Shown here: positions 26,838 through 38,531 of the stretch, piece by piece
How positions within the stretch are numbered: position 1 is the first letter of the stretch
How the letters are laid out: each line of letters starts with the position of its first letter
Assembly (NCBI GenBank): GCA_029961685.1
Contig: JARWKL010000007.1
Location: forward strand, 26,297,013 to 26,361,012
Source: Aristolochia californica
Taxonomy: Eukaryota > Streptophyta > Magnoliopsida > Piperales > Aristolochiaceae
DNA length: 64,000 nucleotides
Reading direction: 5' to 3'
Position numbers and translations under genes: made by a program
Notes under the pieces: model-generated
What the model saw: the letters and a program-made list of their open reading frames with translations, nothing else
Databases searched by the model: none
What the model was told of the DNA's origin: nothing

Positions 26838-28858
26838 TTGTGTTGGGTGAATAAATTTTTTTTATTTATATTTTTTATTGTTTTAAATTTTTTCCAAACA
26901 TCAACTATAAAATTTTCATTTTGTTGTAAGCTTTTTGCCTTGTTTGTTTTCGGGATGAAAGGAGCGAAAAGTCAAAGTTTTGATTTAAGAAAAAAGAGTA
27001 CATCTAAAATGGAAAAGCACAACGCACAATTGTAGGGAGAGATAATTCCAAAGAGTGTCTGTAATTTTTAGGGATTGTAAGCTCTTCTTAGTTTTTATAT
27101 CTCAGGTTTTGCAATAGTCGGGAAAAATTGGTGGTAGAGGATTTTTAACTTAGGGTTGAATTGCAATCCATAAGTCATTTCGTACAAAAATATTGCACTT
27201 TACGCATGATAAATCACTTTACAATCATCTATGATTGCTAGATCGAATTTTGAAAATGGGCAAAATAATGACTTGTTAGACTTGGGTAAATATCCCACCG
27301 CACGTTCACTTAAGAATTTAATGAGTGTTTACTATTCTCTTTAAAAGCTTTGGATCCATAGGTCATTTGAATCTTTAACATGTTTCAAGCATGCATATCC
27401 ATTTTTAAAACATGTGTAGAAAAAATCTCCTTCATGTAAAATTCCAAGCTTAATAAGGTTGGACTAATGGAATTTCCCAAACTTGGATAACAAAAATTTT
27501 GTGTTCATTTGTGGTGTGTGAATAGATATTTTTTATTTACATTAGTTATTATTTTAAATATTTTCCACACATCAACTATAAAATTTTTATTTTGTTGTGA
27601 TCCTTTTTGCCTTTTTTGTTTACGGGATGAAGGGGGAGCGAAAACTCAAAGTTCTAATTTAAGAGAAAAGTGTACATCTAAAATGGAAATCCGTAATGCA
27701 CAAATGTAGAGAGAGATATTTCCAAAGAGTGTCTGTATGTTTTAGGGATCGTATGCACTTTTTCGTTTTTATATCTAAGGTTTTGCAATCGTCGGGAAAC
27801 GGGGGAGGCGGGCGATTTTTAACTGAGAGTTGAATCCAAATGCATAAGTCATTTCTTACAAAAATATAGCCCATTACACATGACAAATCACTTTACAGTC
27901 ACCTATGATTGTTAACTCAACTTTTTGAATATGGGCAAAATAATGACTTGTTAGACTCGGGCAAATGTCCCACCGCACGTTCACTTGAGAATTTAATGAG
28001 CGTTTGTTATTCTCTTTAAAAGCTTTGGATCCATAGGTCTTTTGAATCTTTAACATGTTTCTGGCATGCATATCCACTTTTAAAACATGTGTAGAAAAAA
28101 TCCCCTTCATGTAAAATTCCAAGATATTAATTTTGGACTAGTGGAAATTCCCAAACTTGGATGACAAAAATTTTGTGTTCATTTGTGGTGTGTGAATAAA
28201 TTTTTCTTCATTTACTTTTTTTATTGTTTTAAACTTTTTCCGTACATCAACTATGAAATTGTCATTTTGCTGTGATCTATTTGCCTTTTTTGTTTACGGG
28301 ATGAAGGGAGAGCGAAAAACTCGAAGTTATGATTTAAGAAAAATGTGTACATCTAAAACGGAAATGCACAATGCACACATATAGAGAGAGATAATTCCAA
28401 AGAGTGTCTGTAATTTGTAGGGATTGTAAGCACCTTTCTGTTTTTATATCTCAGGTTTTGCAATCGTCGGGAAAAATGGGTTGTGGAGGATTTTTAACTA
28501 AGTGTTGAATTGCGATCCATAAGTCATTGCATACAAAAATATAGCCCGTTACACATGAAAAATCACATTACAATCATCTAGGATTATTTATGTCAGCTTT
28601 TTGCAAATGGGCAAAATAATGGCATGTTTGGCTCGGGTAAATATCCCACTGCAAGTTCACTTGAGCATTTAATGAGCGTTTGTTATTCTCTTTAAAAGCA
28701 TTGAATCTATAGCTCATTTGCATCTTTAACATGGTTCAATCGTGCATATCCATTTTTAAAACATGTGTGGAAGAAATCTCTTTCTTGCAAAATTCTAAGC
28801 AAACTGGGATAAACTAGTGGAATTTCCCAAAATTGGAAAACAAAACTTTTCTGATCAT
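26838..28858 (+). repeat. Regular HOR unit: C (26838), B (27509), A (28183)
   Basis: This is a standard 2,021 bp trimer. The B unit has a clean copy of the G-rich box near 27793-27813. The A unit ends in the usual 3' module and is followed by C. Confidence 0.92.
27790..27814 (+). other. B-specific G-rich box (representative copy)
   Basis: The box 'gggaaacgggggaggcgggc' lies about 284 bp into B monomers and is the only clearly GC-rich patch of the array. It is absent from A ('aaaaatgggttgcggagg') and C ('aaaaattggtggcagagg'). Intact or near-intact copies occur in most B units, for example near 5668, 14413, 15091, 29818, 36118 and 61136. Four G tracts (3, 5, 2 and 3) could fold as a two-tier or bulged G-quadruplex. 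Its left part also resembles a CENP-B box, with a 1 bp spacing difference. Function is not established. Confidence 0.7.
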
Positions 28859-30035
28859 TTGTGTTGGGTGAAAAAATTTTCTCTATTTATATTTGTTATT
28901 GTTTTAAATTTTTTCCATACATCAACTATAAAATTTTAATTTTTCTGTAAGCTTTTTGCCTTGTTTGTGTTCGGGATGAAGGGAGAGCGAAAAGTCAAAG
29001 TTTTGAGTTACGAAAAAAGTGTACATCTAAAATGGAAAAGCACAATGCACAATTTTAGGGAGAGGTAATTCCAAACAGTGTCTGTAATTTTAAGGGATTG
29101 TAAGCTCTTTTTAGTTTTTATATCTCTCGTTTTGCAATCGTCCGGAAAAACTGGTTGCAGAGGATTTTTAACTGAGTGTTGAATTGCAATCCATAAGTCA
29201 TTTCAAACAAAAATATAGCCCGTTACGATTTTTAAATCACTTTACAATCATCTATGATTGTTAGATCAAATTTTTTGAAAATTGGCAAAATAAAGACTTG
29301 TTAGACTCGGGTAAATATTCCACCGCACGTTCATTTGAGAATTTAATGAGCGTTTTTTATTCTCTTTAAAAGCTTTGGATCCATAGGTCATTTGAATCTT
29401 TAACATGTTTCAAGCATGCATATCCATTTTTAAAAAAAATGTAGAAAAAATCTCCTTCATGTAAAATTCCAAGCTTAATAGGGTTGGACTAATGAAATTT
29501 CCCAAACTTGGACAACAAAATTTTTGTGTTCATTTGTGGTGTGTGAATAGATATATTTTTTTACATTAGTTATTATTTTAAATATTTTTGACACATCAAC
29601 TATAAAATTTTTATTTTGTTGTGATCTTTTTTGCCTTTTTTGTTTACGTGATGAAGGGGGAGCGAAAACACAAAGTTCTGATTTAAGAAAAAAGTGTAGA
29701 TCTAAAATGGAAATGCACATTTCAAAAATGTAGAGAGAGATATTTCCAAAGAGTGTCTGTATGTTTTAGAGATCGTATGCACTTTTTCGTTTTTATATTT
29801 AACGTTTTGCAATCGTCGGGAAACGGGGGAGGCGGGTGATTTTTAACTGAGTGTTGACTTCAATTCCAGAAGTCATTTCTTACAAAAATATAGCCCGTTA
29901 CGCATGACAAATCACTTTACAATCATCTTTGATTGTTAGCTCAACTTTTTGAATATGGGCAAAATAATGGCATGTTTGATTCGGGCAAATATCCCACCGC
30001 ACGTTCACTTGAGAATTTAATGAGCGTTTGTCATT

Positions 30036-30046
30036 CTCTTGGACTA
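30036..30046 (+). other. Internal deletion junction (~120 bp) in a B monomer
   Basis: 'cattctctt' is joined to 'ggactagtgg'. In other B units these are separated by the segment running from 'taaaagctttggatcc' to 'gatattagtt'. The two flanks share 'tt' at the join. Confidence 0.85.
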
Positions 30047-30660
30047 GTGGAATTTCCGAAACTTGGATAACAAAACTTTTGTGTTCATTTGTGGTGTGTG
30101 AATTAATTTTCTTAATTTACTTTTTTTAATGTTTAAACTTTTTTCGTACATCAACTATGATATTTTTATTTTGCTCTGATCTATTTGCCTTTTTTGTTTA
30201 CGGGATGAAGGGAGAGGGAAAAACTCGAAGTTTTGACTTAACAAAAATGTATACATCTAAAAGAGAAATGCACAATGCACATATGTAGAGAGAGATAATT
30301 CCTAAGAGTGTGTGTAATTTGTTAGGGATTGTAAGCACTTTTTCGTTTTTATATCTCAGGTTTTGGAATCGTCGGGAAAAATGGGTTGCAGAGGATTTTT
30401 AACTGAGTGTTGAATTGGAATCCATAAGTCATTTTATACAAAAATATAGTCCGTTACGCATGATAAATCATATTACAATCATCTATGATTATTGTGTCAC
30501 CTTTTTGCAAATGGGCAAAATAATGGCATGTTTGAGACGGGTAAATATCCCACCGCAAGTTCAGTTGTGAATTTAATGAACGTTTGTTATTCTCTTTAAA
30601 AGCTTTGCATCCATAGCTCATTTGCATCTTTAACATGTTTCAAGCATGCATATCCATTTC

Positions 30661-30720
30661 TAAAACATCTAAGAAAAATGTTTTACATCTAAAAGAGTGT
30701 TTTAAAATGTTTGATTTAAG
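30661..30720 (+). other. Scrambled junction with templated micro-duplication between two A copies
   Basis: After 'tttctaaaacat' the sequence does not continue into the A 3' end. It reads a degenerate copy of a downstream A segment ('taagaaaaatgttttacatc' at 30670), then a short filler ('gtgttttaaaatg'), then the genuine A segment ('taagaaaaatgtgtacatc' at 30717). The two near-copies lie 47 bp apart. Such patchwork is typical of replication template switching, which is an inference here. Confidence 0.8.
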
Positions 30721-31240
30721 AAAAATGTGTACATCTAAAACGGAAATGCACAATGCACATATGTAGAGAGAGATAATTCCAAAGAGTGTCTGTAATTTTT
30801 AGGGATTGTAAGCACTTTTTCATTTTTTATATCTCAGGTTTTGCAATCGTCAGAAAAAATGGGTTGCGGAGGATTTTTAACTGAGTGTTGAATTGCAATC
30901 CAATAGTCATTTCATACAAAAATATAGCCCGTTACGCATGATAAATCACATTACAATCATCTATGATTATTATGCCAGCTTTTTGTAAATGGGCAAAATA
31001 ATGGCATGTTTGACTCGGGTAAATATCCCACCGCAAGTTCACTTTAGAATTTAATGAGCGTTTGTTATTCTCTTTAAAAGTTTTTCATCCAGAGCTCATT
31101 TGCATCTTTAACATGTTTCAAACATGCATATCCATTTTGAAAACATGTATGGATGAAATCTGTTTCTTGCAAAATTCCAAGCAATTTGGGTTAAACTAGT
31201 GGAATTTCCCAAAATTGGATAATAAAACTTTTGTGTTCAT

Positions 31241-33255
31241 TTGTGTTGGGTGAATAAATTTTCTTTGTTTTCATTTGTTATTGTTTTAAATTTTTTCCAT
31301 ACGTCAACTATAAAATTTTCATTTTGTTGTAAGCTTTTTGTCTTGTTTGTTTTCAGGATGAAGGGAGAGCGAAAAAGTCCAAGTTTTGATTTAAGAAAAA
31401 AGTGTCTACATCTAAAATGGAAACGCACAATGAACAATTGTAGGGAGAGATAATTCCAAAGAGTGTCTATAATTTTTAGGGATTGTAAGCTCTTTTTAGT
31501 TTTTATATCTCAGGTTTTGCAATCATCGGGAAAAATTGGTGGCTGAGGATATTTAACTGAGTGTTGAATTGCAATCCATAAGTCATTTCATAAAAAAACT
31601 ATAGCCTGTTACGTATGATAAATCACTTTACAATCATCTATGATTGTTAGATCAAATTTTTTGAAAATGGGCAAAATAATGACTTGTTAGACTCGGGTAA
31701 ATATCCCACCGCATGTTCACTTCAGAATTTAATGAGCGTTTGTTATTCTCTTTAAAAGTCTTGGATCCATAGGTCATTTTAATCTTTAACATGTTTCAAG
31801 CATGCATATCCATTTTTAAAACATGTGTAGAAAAAATCTCCTTCATGTAAAATTCCGAGCTTAATGGGGGGTTTTCCCAAACTTGGATAACAAAACTTTT
31901 GTGTTCATTTTTGGTGTGTGAATAGATATTTTTTATTTACATTAGTTATTATTTTAAATATTTTCCACACATCAACTATAAAATTTTTATTTTGTTGTGA
32001 TTTTTTTCTCCTTTTTTGTTTACGGGATGAAGGGGGAGTGAAAACTCAAAGTTCTGATTTAAGAAAAAAGTGTTCATCTAAAATGGAAATGCACAATGCA
32101 CAAATGTAGACAGAGATATTTCCAAAGAGTGTCTGTATGTTTTTGGGATCGTGTGCACTTTTTAGTTTTCATATCTAAGGTTTTGCAATCGTCGGGAAAT
32201 GGGGGAGGCGTACGATTTTTAACTGAGTGTTCACTTCAAATCCAGAAGTCATTTCTTACAAAAATATAGCCCGTTACGCATGACAAATCAGTTTACAATC
32301 ATCTATGATTGTTAGCTCAACTTTTTGAATATGGGCAAAATAATGGCTTGTTTGACTCGGGCAAATATCCCACCGCACGTTCACTTGAGAATTTAATGAG
32401 CGTTTGTTATTCTCTTTAAAAGCTTTGGATTCATAGGTCATTTGAATCTTTAACATGTTTCTGGTTTGCATATCCATTTTTAAACATGTGTAGAAAAAAT
32501 CTCCTTCATCTTAAATTCAAAGATATTAGTTTTGAACTAGTGGAATTTCCCAAACTCTGATAACAAAATTTTGTGTTCATTTGTGGTGTGTGAATAAATT
32601 TTCTTCATTTACTTTTTTTATTGTTTTAAACTTTTTCCGTACATCACCTACGAAATTTTCATTTTGTTGTGATCTATTTTCCTTTTTTGTTTACAGGATG
32701 AAGGGAGAGCGAAAAACTCGAAGTTTTGATTGAAGAAAAATGTGTACATCTAAAACGGAAATGCACAATGCACATATGTAGAGAGAGATAATTCCAAAGA
32801 GTGTCTGTAATTTTTAGGGATTGTAAGCACTTTTTCGTTTTTATACATCGGGTTTTGCAATCGTCTGGAAAAATGGGTTGCGGAGGATTTTTAACTGAGT
32901 GTTGAATTGGAATCCATAAGTTATTTCATACAAAAATATAGCCCGTTACGCATGATAAATCACATTACAATCGTCTATGATTATTATGTCAGCTTTTTTG
33001 CAAATGGGCAAAATATTGGCATGTTTGACACGGGTAAATATCCCACCGCAAGTTCACTTGAGAATTTAATGAGCGTTTGTTATTCTCTTTAAAATCTTTG
33101 CATCCATAGCTTATTTGCATCTTTAACAATTTTCAAACATGCATATCCATTTTTAAAACATGTGTGGATGAAATCTCTTTCTTGCAAAATTCCAAGCTAT
33201 TTGGGTTAAACTAGTGGAATTTCCCAAAATTGGATAACAAAACTTTTGTGTTCAT
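31241..33255 (+). repeat. Regular HOR unit: C (31241), B (31909), A (32581)
   Basis: This is a standard trimer with a small lesion at the C/B junction. 'gagcttaatggggggttttc' near 31858 replaces the usual end and removes a few bases, so the C unit is 668 bp. The B and A units are ordinary. Confidence 0.91.
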
Positions 33256-34636
33256 TTGTGTTGGGTGAATAAATTTTCTTTATTGATATTTGTTATTGTT
33301 TTAAATTTTTTCCATACATCAACTATAAAATTTTCATTTTGTGTTAAGCTATTTGCCTTGTTTGTTTTCGGGATGAAGGGAGAGCAAAAAGTCAAAGTTT
33401 TTATTTAAGAAAAAAGTGTACATCTAAAATGGAAAAGCACAATGCACAATTATAGGGAGAGAAAATTACAAAGTGTGTCTGTAATTCTTAGGTATTGTAA
33501 GTTCTTTTTAGTTTTTATATCACAAGTTTTGCAATCGTCGGGAAAAATTGGTGGTAGAGGATTTTTAACTGAGTGTTGAATTGTAATCCATAAGTCATTT
33601 CATACAAAAATATATCTCGTTACGCAAGATAAATCACTTTACAATCATCTATGATTGTTAGATCAAATTTTTTGAAAATGGGCAAAATAATGACTTGTTA
33701 GACTCGGGTAAATATCCCACCGCACGTTCACTTGAGAATTTAATGAGCGTTTGTTATTCTCTTTAAAAGCTTTGGATCCATAGGTCATTTGAATCTTGAA
33801 CATGTTTCAAGCATGCATATCCGTTTTTAAAACATGTGTAGAAAAAATCGCCTTCATGTAAAATTCTAAGCTTAATAGGGTTGGACTAATGGAATTTCCC
33901 AAACTTGGATAACAAAACTTTTGAGGTCATTTGTGGTGTGTGAATAGATATTTTTTATTTACATTAGTTATTATTTTAAATATTTTCCACACATCAACTA
34001 TAAAATTTTTATTTTGTTGTGATCTTTTTTGGCTTTTTTGTTTACGGGATGAAGGGGGAGCGAAAACTCAAAGTTCTGATTTAAGAAAAAATTGTACATC
34101 TAAAATGGAAATGCCCAATGCACAAATGTAGAGAGAGATATTTCAAAAGAGTGTCTGTGTGTTTTAGGGATCGTATGCACTTTTTCGTTTTTATATCTAA
34201 GGTTTTGCAATCGTCGGGAAACGGCGGAGGCGGGCAATTTTTAACTGAGTGTTGACTTCAAATCCATAAGTCTTTTTTACAAAAATATAGCCCGTTACAC
34301 ATGACAAATAACTTTACAATCTTCTATGATTGTTAGCTCAACTTTTTGAATATGGGCAAAATAATGGTTTGTTTGACTCAGGAAAATATTCCACCGCACG
34401 TTCACTTGAGAATTTAATGAGCGTTTTTTATTCTCTTTAAAAGCTTTGGATCTATAAGTCATTAGAATCTTTAACATGTTTCTGGCATGCATATCCATTT
34501 TTAAAACATGTGTAGAAAAAATCTCCTTCATGTAAAATTCCAAGATATAAGTTTTGGACTAGTGGAATTTCCCAAACTTGGATAACAAAACTTTTGTTGT
34601 AATTTGTGGTGTGTGAATAAATTTTTTTTATTTTGC

Positions 34637-34650
34637 TTTTTTTTTTTTTT
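34637..34650 (+). repeat. T14 homopolymer run
   Basis: Fourteen consecutive T replace the usual 'tttttttattgtttt' segment at the start of an A unit. The monomer phase on either side is preserved. It is a local expansion or substitution, or possibly a base-calling error in a homopolymer. Confidence 0.8.
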
Positions 34651-34999
34651 GAACTTTTTCCATACATCAACTATGAAATTTTTATTTTGCTGTGATCTAT
34701 TTGCCTTTTTTGTTTACGGGATGAAGGGAGAGCGAAAAACTCGAAGTTATGATTTAAGAAAAATGTGTACATCTAAAACGGAAATGCACAATGCACATAT
34801 GTAGAGAAAGATAATTCCAAAGAGTGCCTGTAATTTTTAGGGATTGTAAGCACCTTTTCGTTTTTATATCTCAGGTTTTGCAATCGCCGGGAAAAATGGG
34901 TTGCAGAGGATTTTTAACTGAGTGTTGAATTGCAATCCATAAGTCATTTCATACAAAAATATAACCCATTACGCATGATAGATCACTTTGCAATCATCT

Positions 35000-35012
35000 A
35001 TGATTGTTCTCT
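35000..35012 (+). other. Internal deletion junction (~99 bp) in an A monomer
   Basis: 'catctatgattgtt' is joined directly to 'ctctttaaaatc'. The intervening segment, which contains the block conserved in all three subtypes, is missing. About 2 bp of microhomology are possible. Confidence 0.82.
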
Positions 35013-35179
35013 TTAAAATCTTTGCATTCATAGCTCATTTGCATCTTTAACAAGTTTCAAACATGCATATCCATTTTTAAAACATGTGTGGATGAAATCT
35101 CTTTCTTACAAAATTCCAAGCTATTAGGGTTAAACTAGTGGAATTTCCCAAAATTGGATAAAAAAACTTTTGTGTTCAT

Positions 35180-37182
35180 TTGTGTTGGGTGCATAAATTT
35201 TCTTTATTTATATTTATTATTGTTTTAAATTTTTTCCATACATCAACTATAAAATTTGCCTTGTTTGTTTTCGGGATGAAGGGAGAGCGAAAAGTCAAAG
35301 TTTTGATTTAAGAAAAAAATGTACATCTAAAATGGGAAAGCACAATGCACAATTGTAGGGAGAGATAATTCCAAAGAGTATCTGTAATTTTTAGGGATTG
35401 TAAGCTCTTTTTAGTTTTTATATCTCAGGTTTTGCAATCGTCGGGAAAAATTGGTGGCAGACGATTTTTAACTGTGTGTTGAATTGCAATCCATAAGTCA
35501 TTTCGTACAAAAATATAGCCCGTTACGCATGATAAATCACTTTACAATGATCTACAATTGTTAGATCAAATTTTTGAAAATGGGCAAAATAATGTCTTGT
35601 TAGACTCGGGTAATTATCCCACCACACGTTCACTTGAGAATTTAATGAGCGTTTGGTATTCTCTTTAAAAGCTTTGGATCCGTAGGTCATTTGAATCTTT
35701 AACATGTTTCAAGCATGCATATCCATTTTTAAAACATGTCTAGAAAAAATCTCCTTCATGTAAATTTCCAAGCTTAATAGGGTTGGACTAATGGAATTAC
35801 CCAAACTTGGATAACAAAACAATTGTGTTCATTTGTGGTGTGAGATTAGATATTTTTTATTTACATTAGTTATTATTTTAAATATTTTCCACACATCAAC
35901 TATAAAATATTTATTTTGTTGTGATCTTTTCTGCCTTTTTTGTTTACGGGATGAAGGGGGAGCGAAAACTCAAAGTTCTGATTTAAGAAAAAAGTGTACA
36001 TCTAAAATGGAAATGCACAATGCACAAATATAGAGAGAGATATTTCCAAAGAGTGTCTGTATGTTTTAGGGATCGTATGCACTTTTTTGTTTTTATATCT
36101 AAGGTTTTGCAATCGTCGGGAAACGGGGGAGGCGGGCGATTTTTAACTGAGTGGTGAGTTCAAATCCATAAGTATTTTTTTACAAAAATATAGCCCGTTA
36201 CGCATGACAAATCACTTTACAAATCATCTATGATTGTTAGCTCAACGTTTTGAATATGGGCAAAATAATGGCTTGTTTGACTCGGGCAAATATCCCACCG
36301 CAAGTTCACTTGAGAATTTAATGAGCGTTTGTTATTCTCTTTAAAATATTTGGATCCATAGGTCATTTGAATCATTAACATGTTTCTGGCATGCAAATCC
36401 ATTTTTAAAACATGTGTAGAAAAAATCTCCTTCATGTAAAATTCCAAGATATTAGTTTTTGACTAGTGCAATTTCCCAAACTTGGATAACAAAACTTTTG
36501 TGTTCATTTGAGGTGTGTGAATAAATTTTCTTCATTTAATTTTTTTTTATTGTTTTAAACTTTTTCCGTACATCAACTATGAAATTTTCATTTTGCTGTG
36601 ATCTATTTGCCTTTTTTGTATACGGGAAGAAGGGAGAGAGAAAAACTCGAAGTTTTTATTTAAGAAAAAAGTGTACATCTAAAACGGAAAAGCACAATGC
36701 ACAATTATAGGGAGAGATAATTCCAAAGAGTGTCTGTAATTTTTAGGGATTGTAAGCTCTTTTTAGTTATTATATCTCATGTTTTCCAATCGTCAGGAAA
36801 AATTGGTGGCAGAGGATTTTAATTGAGTGTTGAATTGCAATCCATAAGTCATTTCATAAAAAAATATAGCCCGTTACGCATGATAAATCACTTTACAATC
36901 ATCTATGATTGTTCGATCAAATTTTTGAAAATGGTCAAATTAATGACTTGTTAGACTCAGGTAAATATCCCACCGGACGTTCACTTGAGAATTTAATGAG
37001 CGTTTGTTATTCTCTTTAAAAGCTTTGCATCCATAGCTCATTTGTATCTTTAACATGTTTCAAACATGCATATCCATTTTTAAAACAAGTGTGGATGAAA
37101 TCTCTTTCTTGCAAACTTCCAAGCTATTAGGGTTAAACTTGTGGAATTTCCCAAAATTGGGTAACAAAAATTTTGTGTTCAT
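35180..37182 (+). repeat. HOR unit: short C (35180-35832), B (35833), A/C/A chimera (36508)
   Basis: The C unit has lost about 21 bp at 35253-35257 ('actataaaatttgccttg'), with 'ttt' shared by both flanks. The unit at 36508 starts as A and turns C from about 36670 ('ggaaaagcacaatgcac', 'aagctctttttag', 'gatcaaatttttgaaaatgg'). It returns to A by about 37025 ('gcatccatagctcattt'). This looks like an internal conversion tract of about 350 bp. Confidence 0.87.
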
Positions 37183-38531
37183 TTGTGTTGGGTGATTAAA
37201 TTTTCTTTATTTATATTTTTTATTGTTTTAAATTTTTTCCATACAACAACTATAAAATTTTCATATTGTTGTAAGCTTTTTGCCTTGTTTGTTTTCGGGA
37301 TGAAGGGAGAGCGAAAAATCAAAGTTTTGATTTTAGAAAAAAAGTGTACGTCTAAAATGGAAAAGCACAATGCACAAATGTAGGGAGAGATAATTCCAAA
37401 GAGTGTCAGTAATTTTTAGGGATTGTAAGCTCTTTTTAGTTATTATATCTCAGATTTTGCAATCGTTAGGAAAAATTGGTGGCAGAGGACTTTTAACTGA
37501 GTGTTGAATTGCAATCCATAAGATATTTCAAACAAAAAAATAGCCCGTTACGCATGATAAATCACTTTACAATCCTCTATGATTGTTAGATCAAATTTTT
37601 GAAAATGGGCAAAATAATGACTTGTTAGACTCGGGTAAATATCCCACCGCACGTTCACTTGATAATTTAATGAGCGTTTGTTATTCTCTTTAAAAGCTTT
37701 GGATCCGTAGATCATTTGAATCTTTAACATGTTTCAAGCATGCATATCCATTTTTAAAACATCTGTAGAAAAAATCTCCTTCAAATAAAATTCCAAGCTT
37801 AAAAGGGTTGGACTAATGGAATTTCCCAAACTTGGATAACAAAATATTTGTGTTCATTTGTGGTGTGTGAATAGATTTTTTTATTTACATTATTTATTAT
37901 TTTAAATATTTTCCACACATCAACTATGAATTTTTTATTTTGTAGTGATCTTTTTTGCCTTTTTTGTTTACGGGATGAAGGGGGAGCGAAAACTCAAAGT
38001 TCGGATTTAAGAAAAAAGTGTACATCTAAAATGGAAATGCATAATGCACAAATGTAGTGAGAGATATTTCCACAGACTGTCTGTATGTTTTAGGGATCGT
38101 ATGCACTTTTTCGTTTTTATATGTTAGGTTTTGCAATTGTCGGGAAACAGGGGAGGTGGGCGATTTTTAACTGAGTGTTGACTTCAAATCCATAAGTCAT
38201 TTCTTAAAAAAATATAGCCCGTAACGCATGGAAAATCACTTCAAAAATAATCTTTGATTGTTAGCTCAACTTTTTGAATATGGGCAAAATAATGGCTTGT
38301 TTGCCTCGGGCAAATATCCCACCGCACGTCCACTTGAGAATTTAGTGAGCGTTTGTTATTCTCTTTAAAAGCTTTGGATCCATAGGTCATTTGAATCTTT
38401 AACATGTTTCAAACATGCATATCCATTTTTAAAACATATGTGGATGAAATCTCTTTCTTACAAAATTCCAAGCTATTAGGGTTAAACTAGTGGAATTTCC
38501 CAAATTTGGATAACAAAACTTTTGTGTTCAT
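37183..38531 (+). repeat. Dimeric HOR unit: C (37183), B/A chimera (37858)
   Basis: The second monomer is B until about 38400 and then takes an A-type 3' end ('gtttcaaacatgc', 'tggatgaaatctctttc', 'ctattagggttaaac'). The next monomer is therefore C and no full A unit is present. Confidence 0.88.

Larger units (their letters stand above)
28859..31240 (+). repeat. Rearranged HOR unit: C (28859), short B (29534-30088), A (30089-~30668), partial A (~30717-31240)
   Basis: The B unit is 555 bp long. About 120 bp are missing where 'cattctctt' at 30040 joins 'ggactagtgg'. The first A unit runs to about 30668, then a scrambled stretch leads into a second, 5'-truncated A copy that starts at 'gatttaagaaaaatgtg'. 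The second copy ends normally and joins C at 31241. The A-to-C distance is 1,152 bp, about 477 bp more than one monomer. Confidence 0.88.
33256..35179 (+). repeat. HOR unit with truncated A: C (33256), B (33931), A (34604-35179, 576 bp)
   Basis: The A unit lacks about 99 bp. 'catctatgattgtt' near 35004 joins 'ctctttaaaatc', removing the segment that normally holds 'tttgactcgggtaaatat' and the following conserved block. Near its start it also has a 14-base T run at 34637-34650, where other A units read 'ctttttttattgttttaaac'. Confidence 0.9.

Noticed and set aside
30661..30720. Possible mobile element insertion at the scrambled junction
   Set aside because: The filler is made of satellite-derived fragments, with no terminal repeats, target duplication or poly(A) tail.
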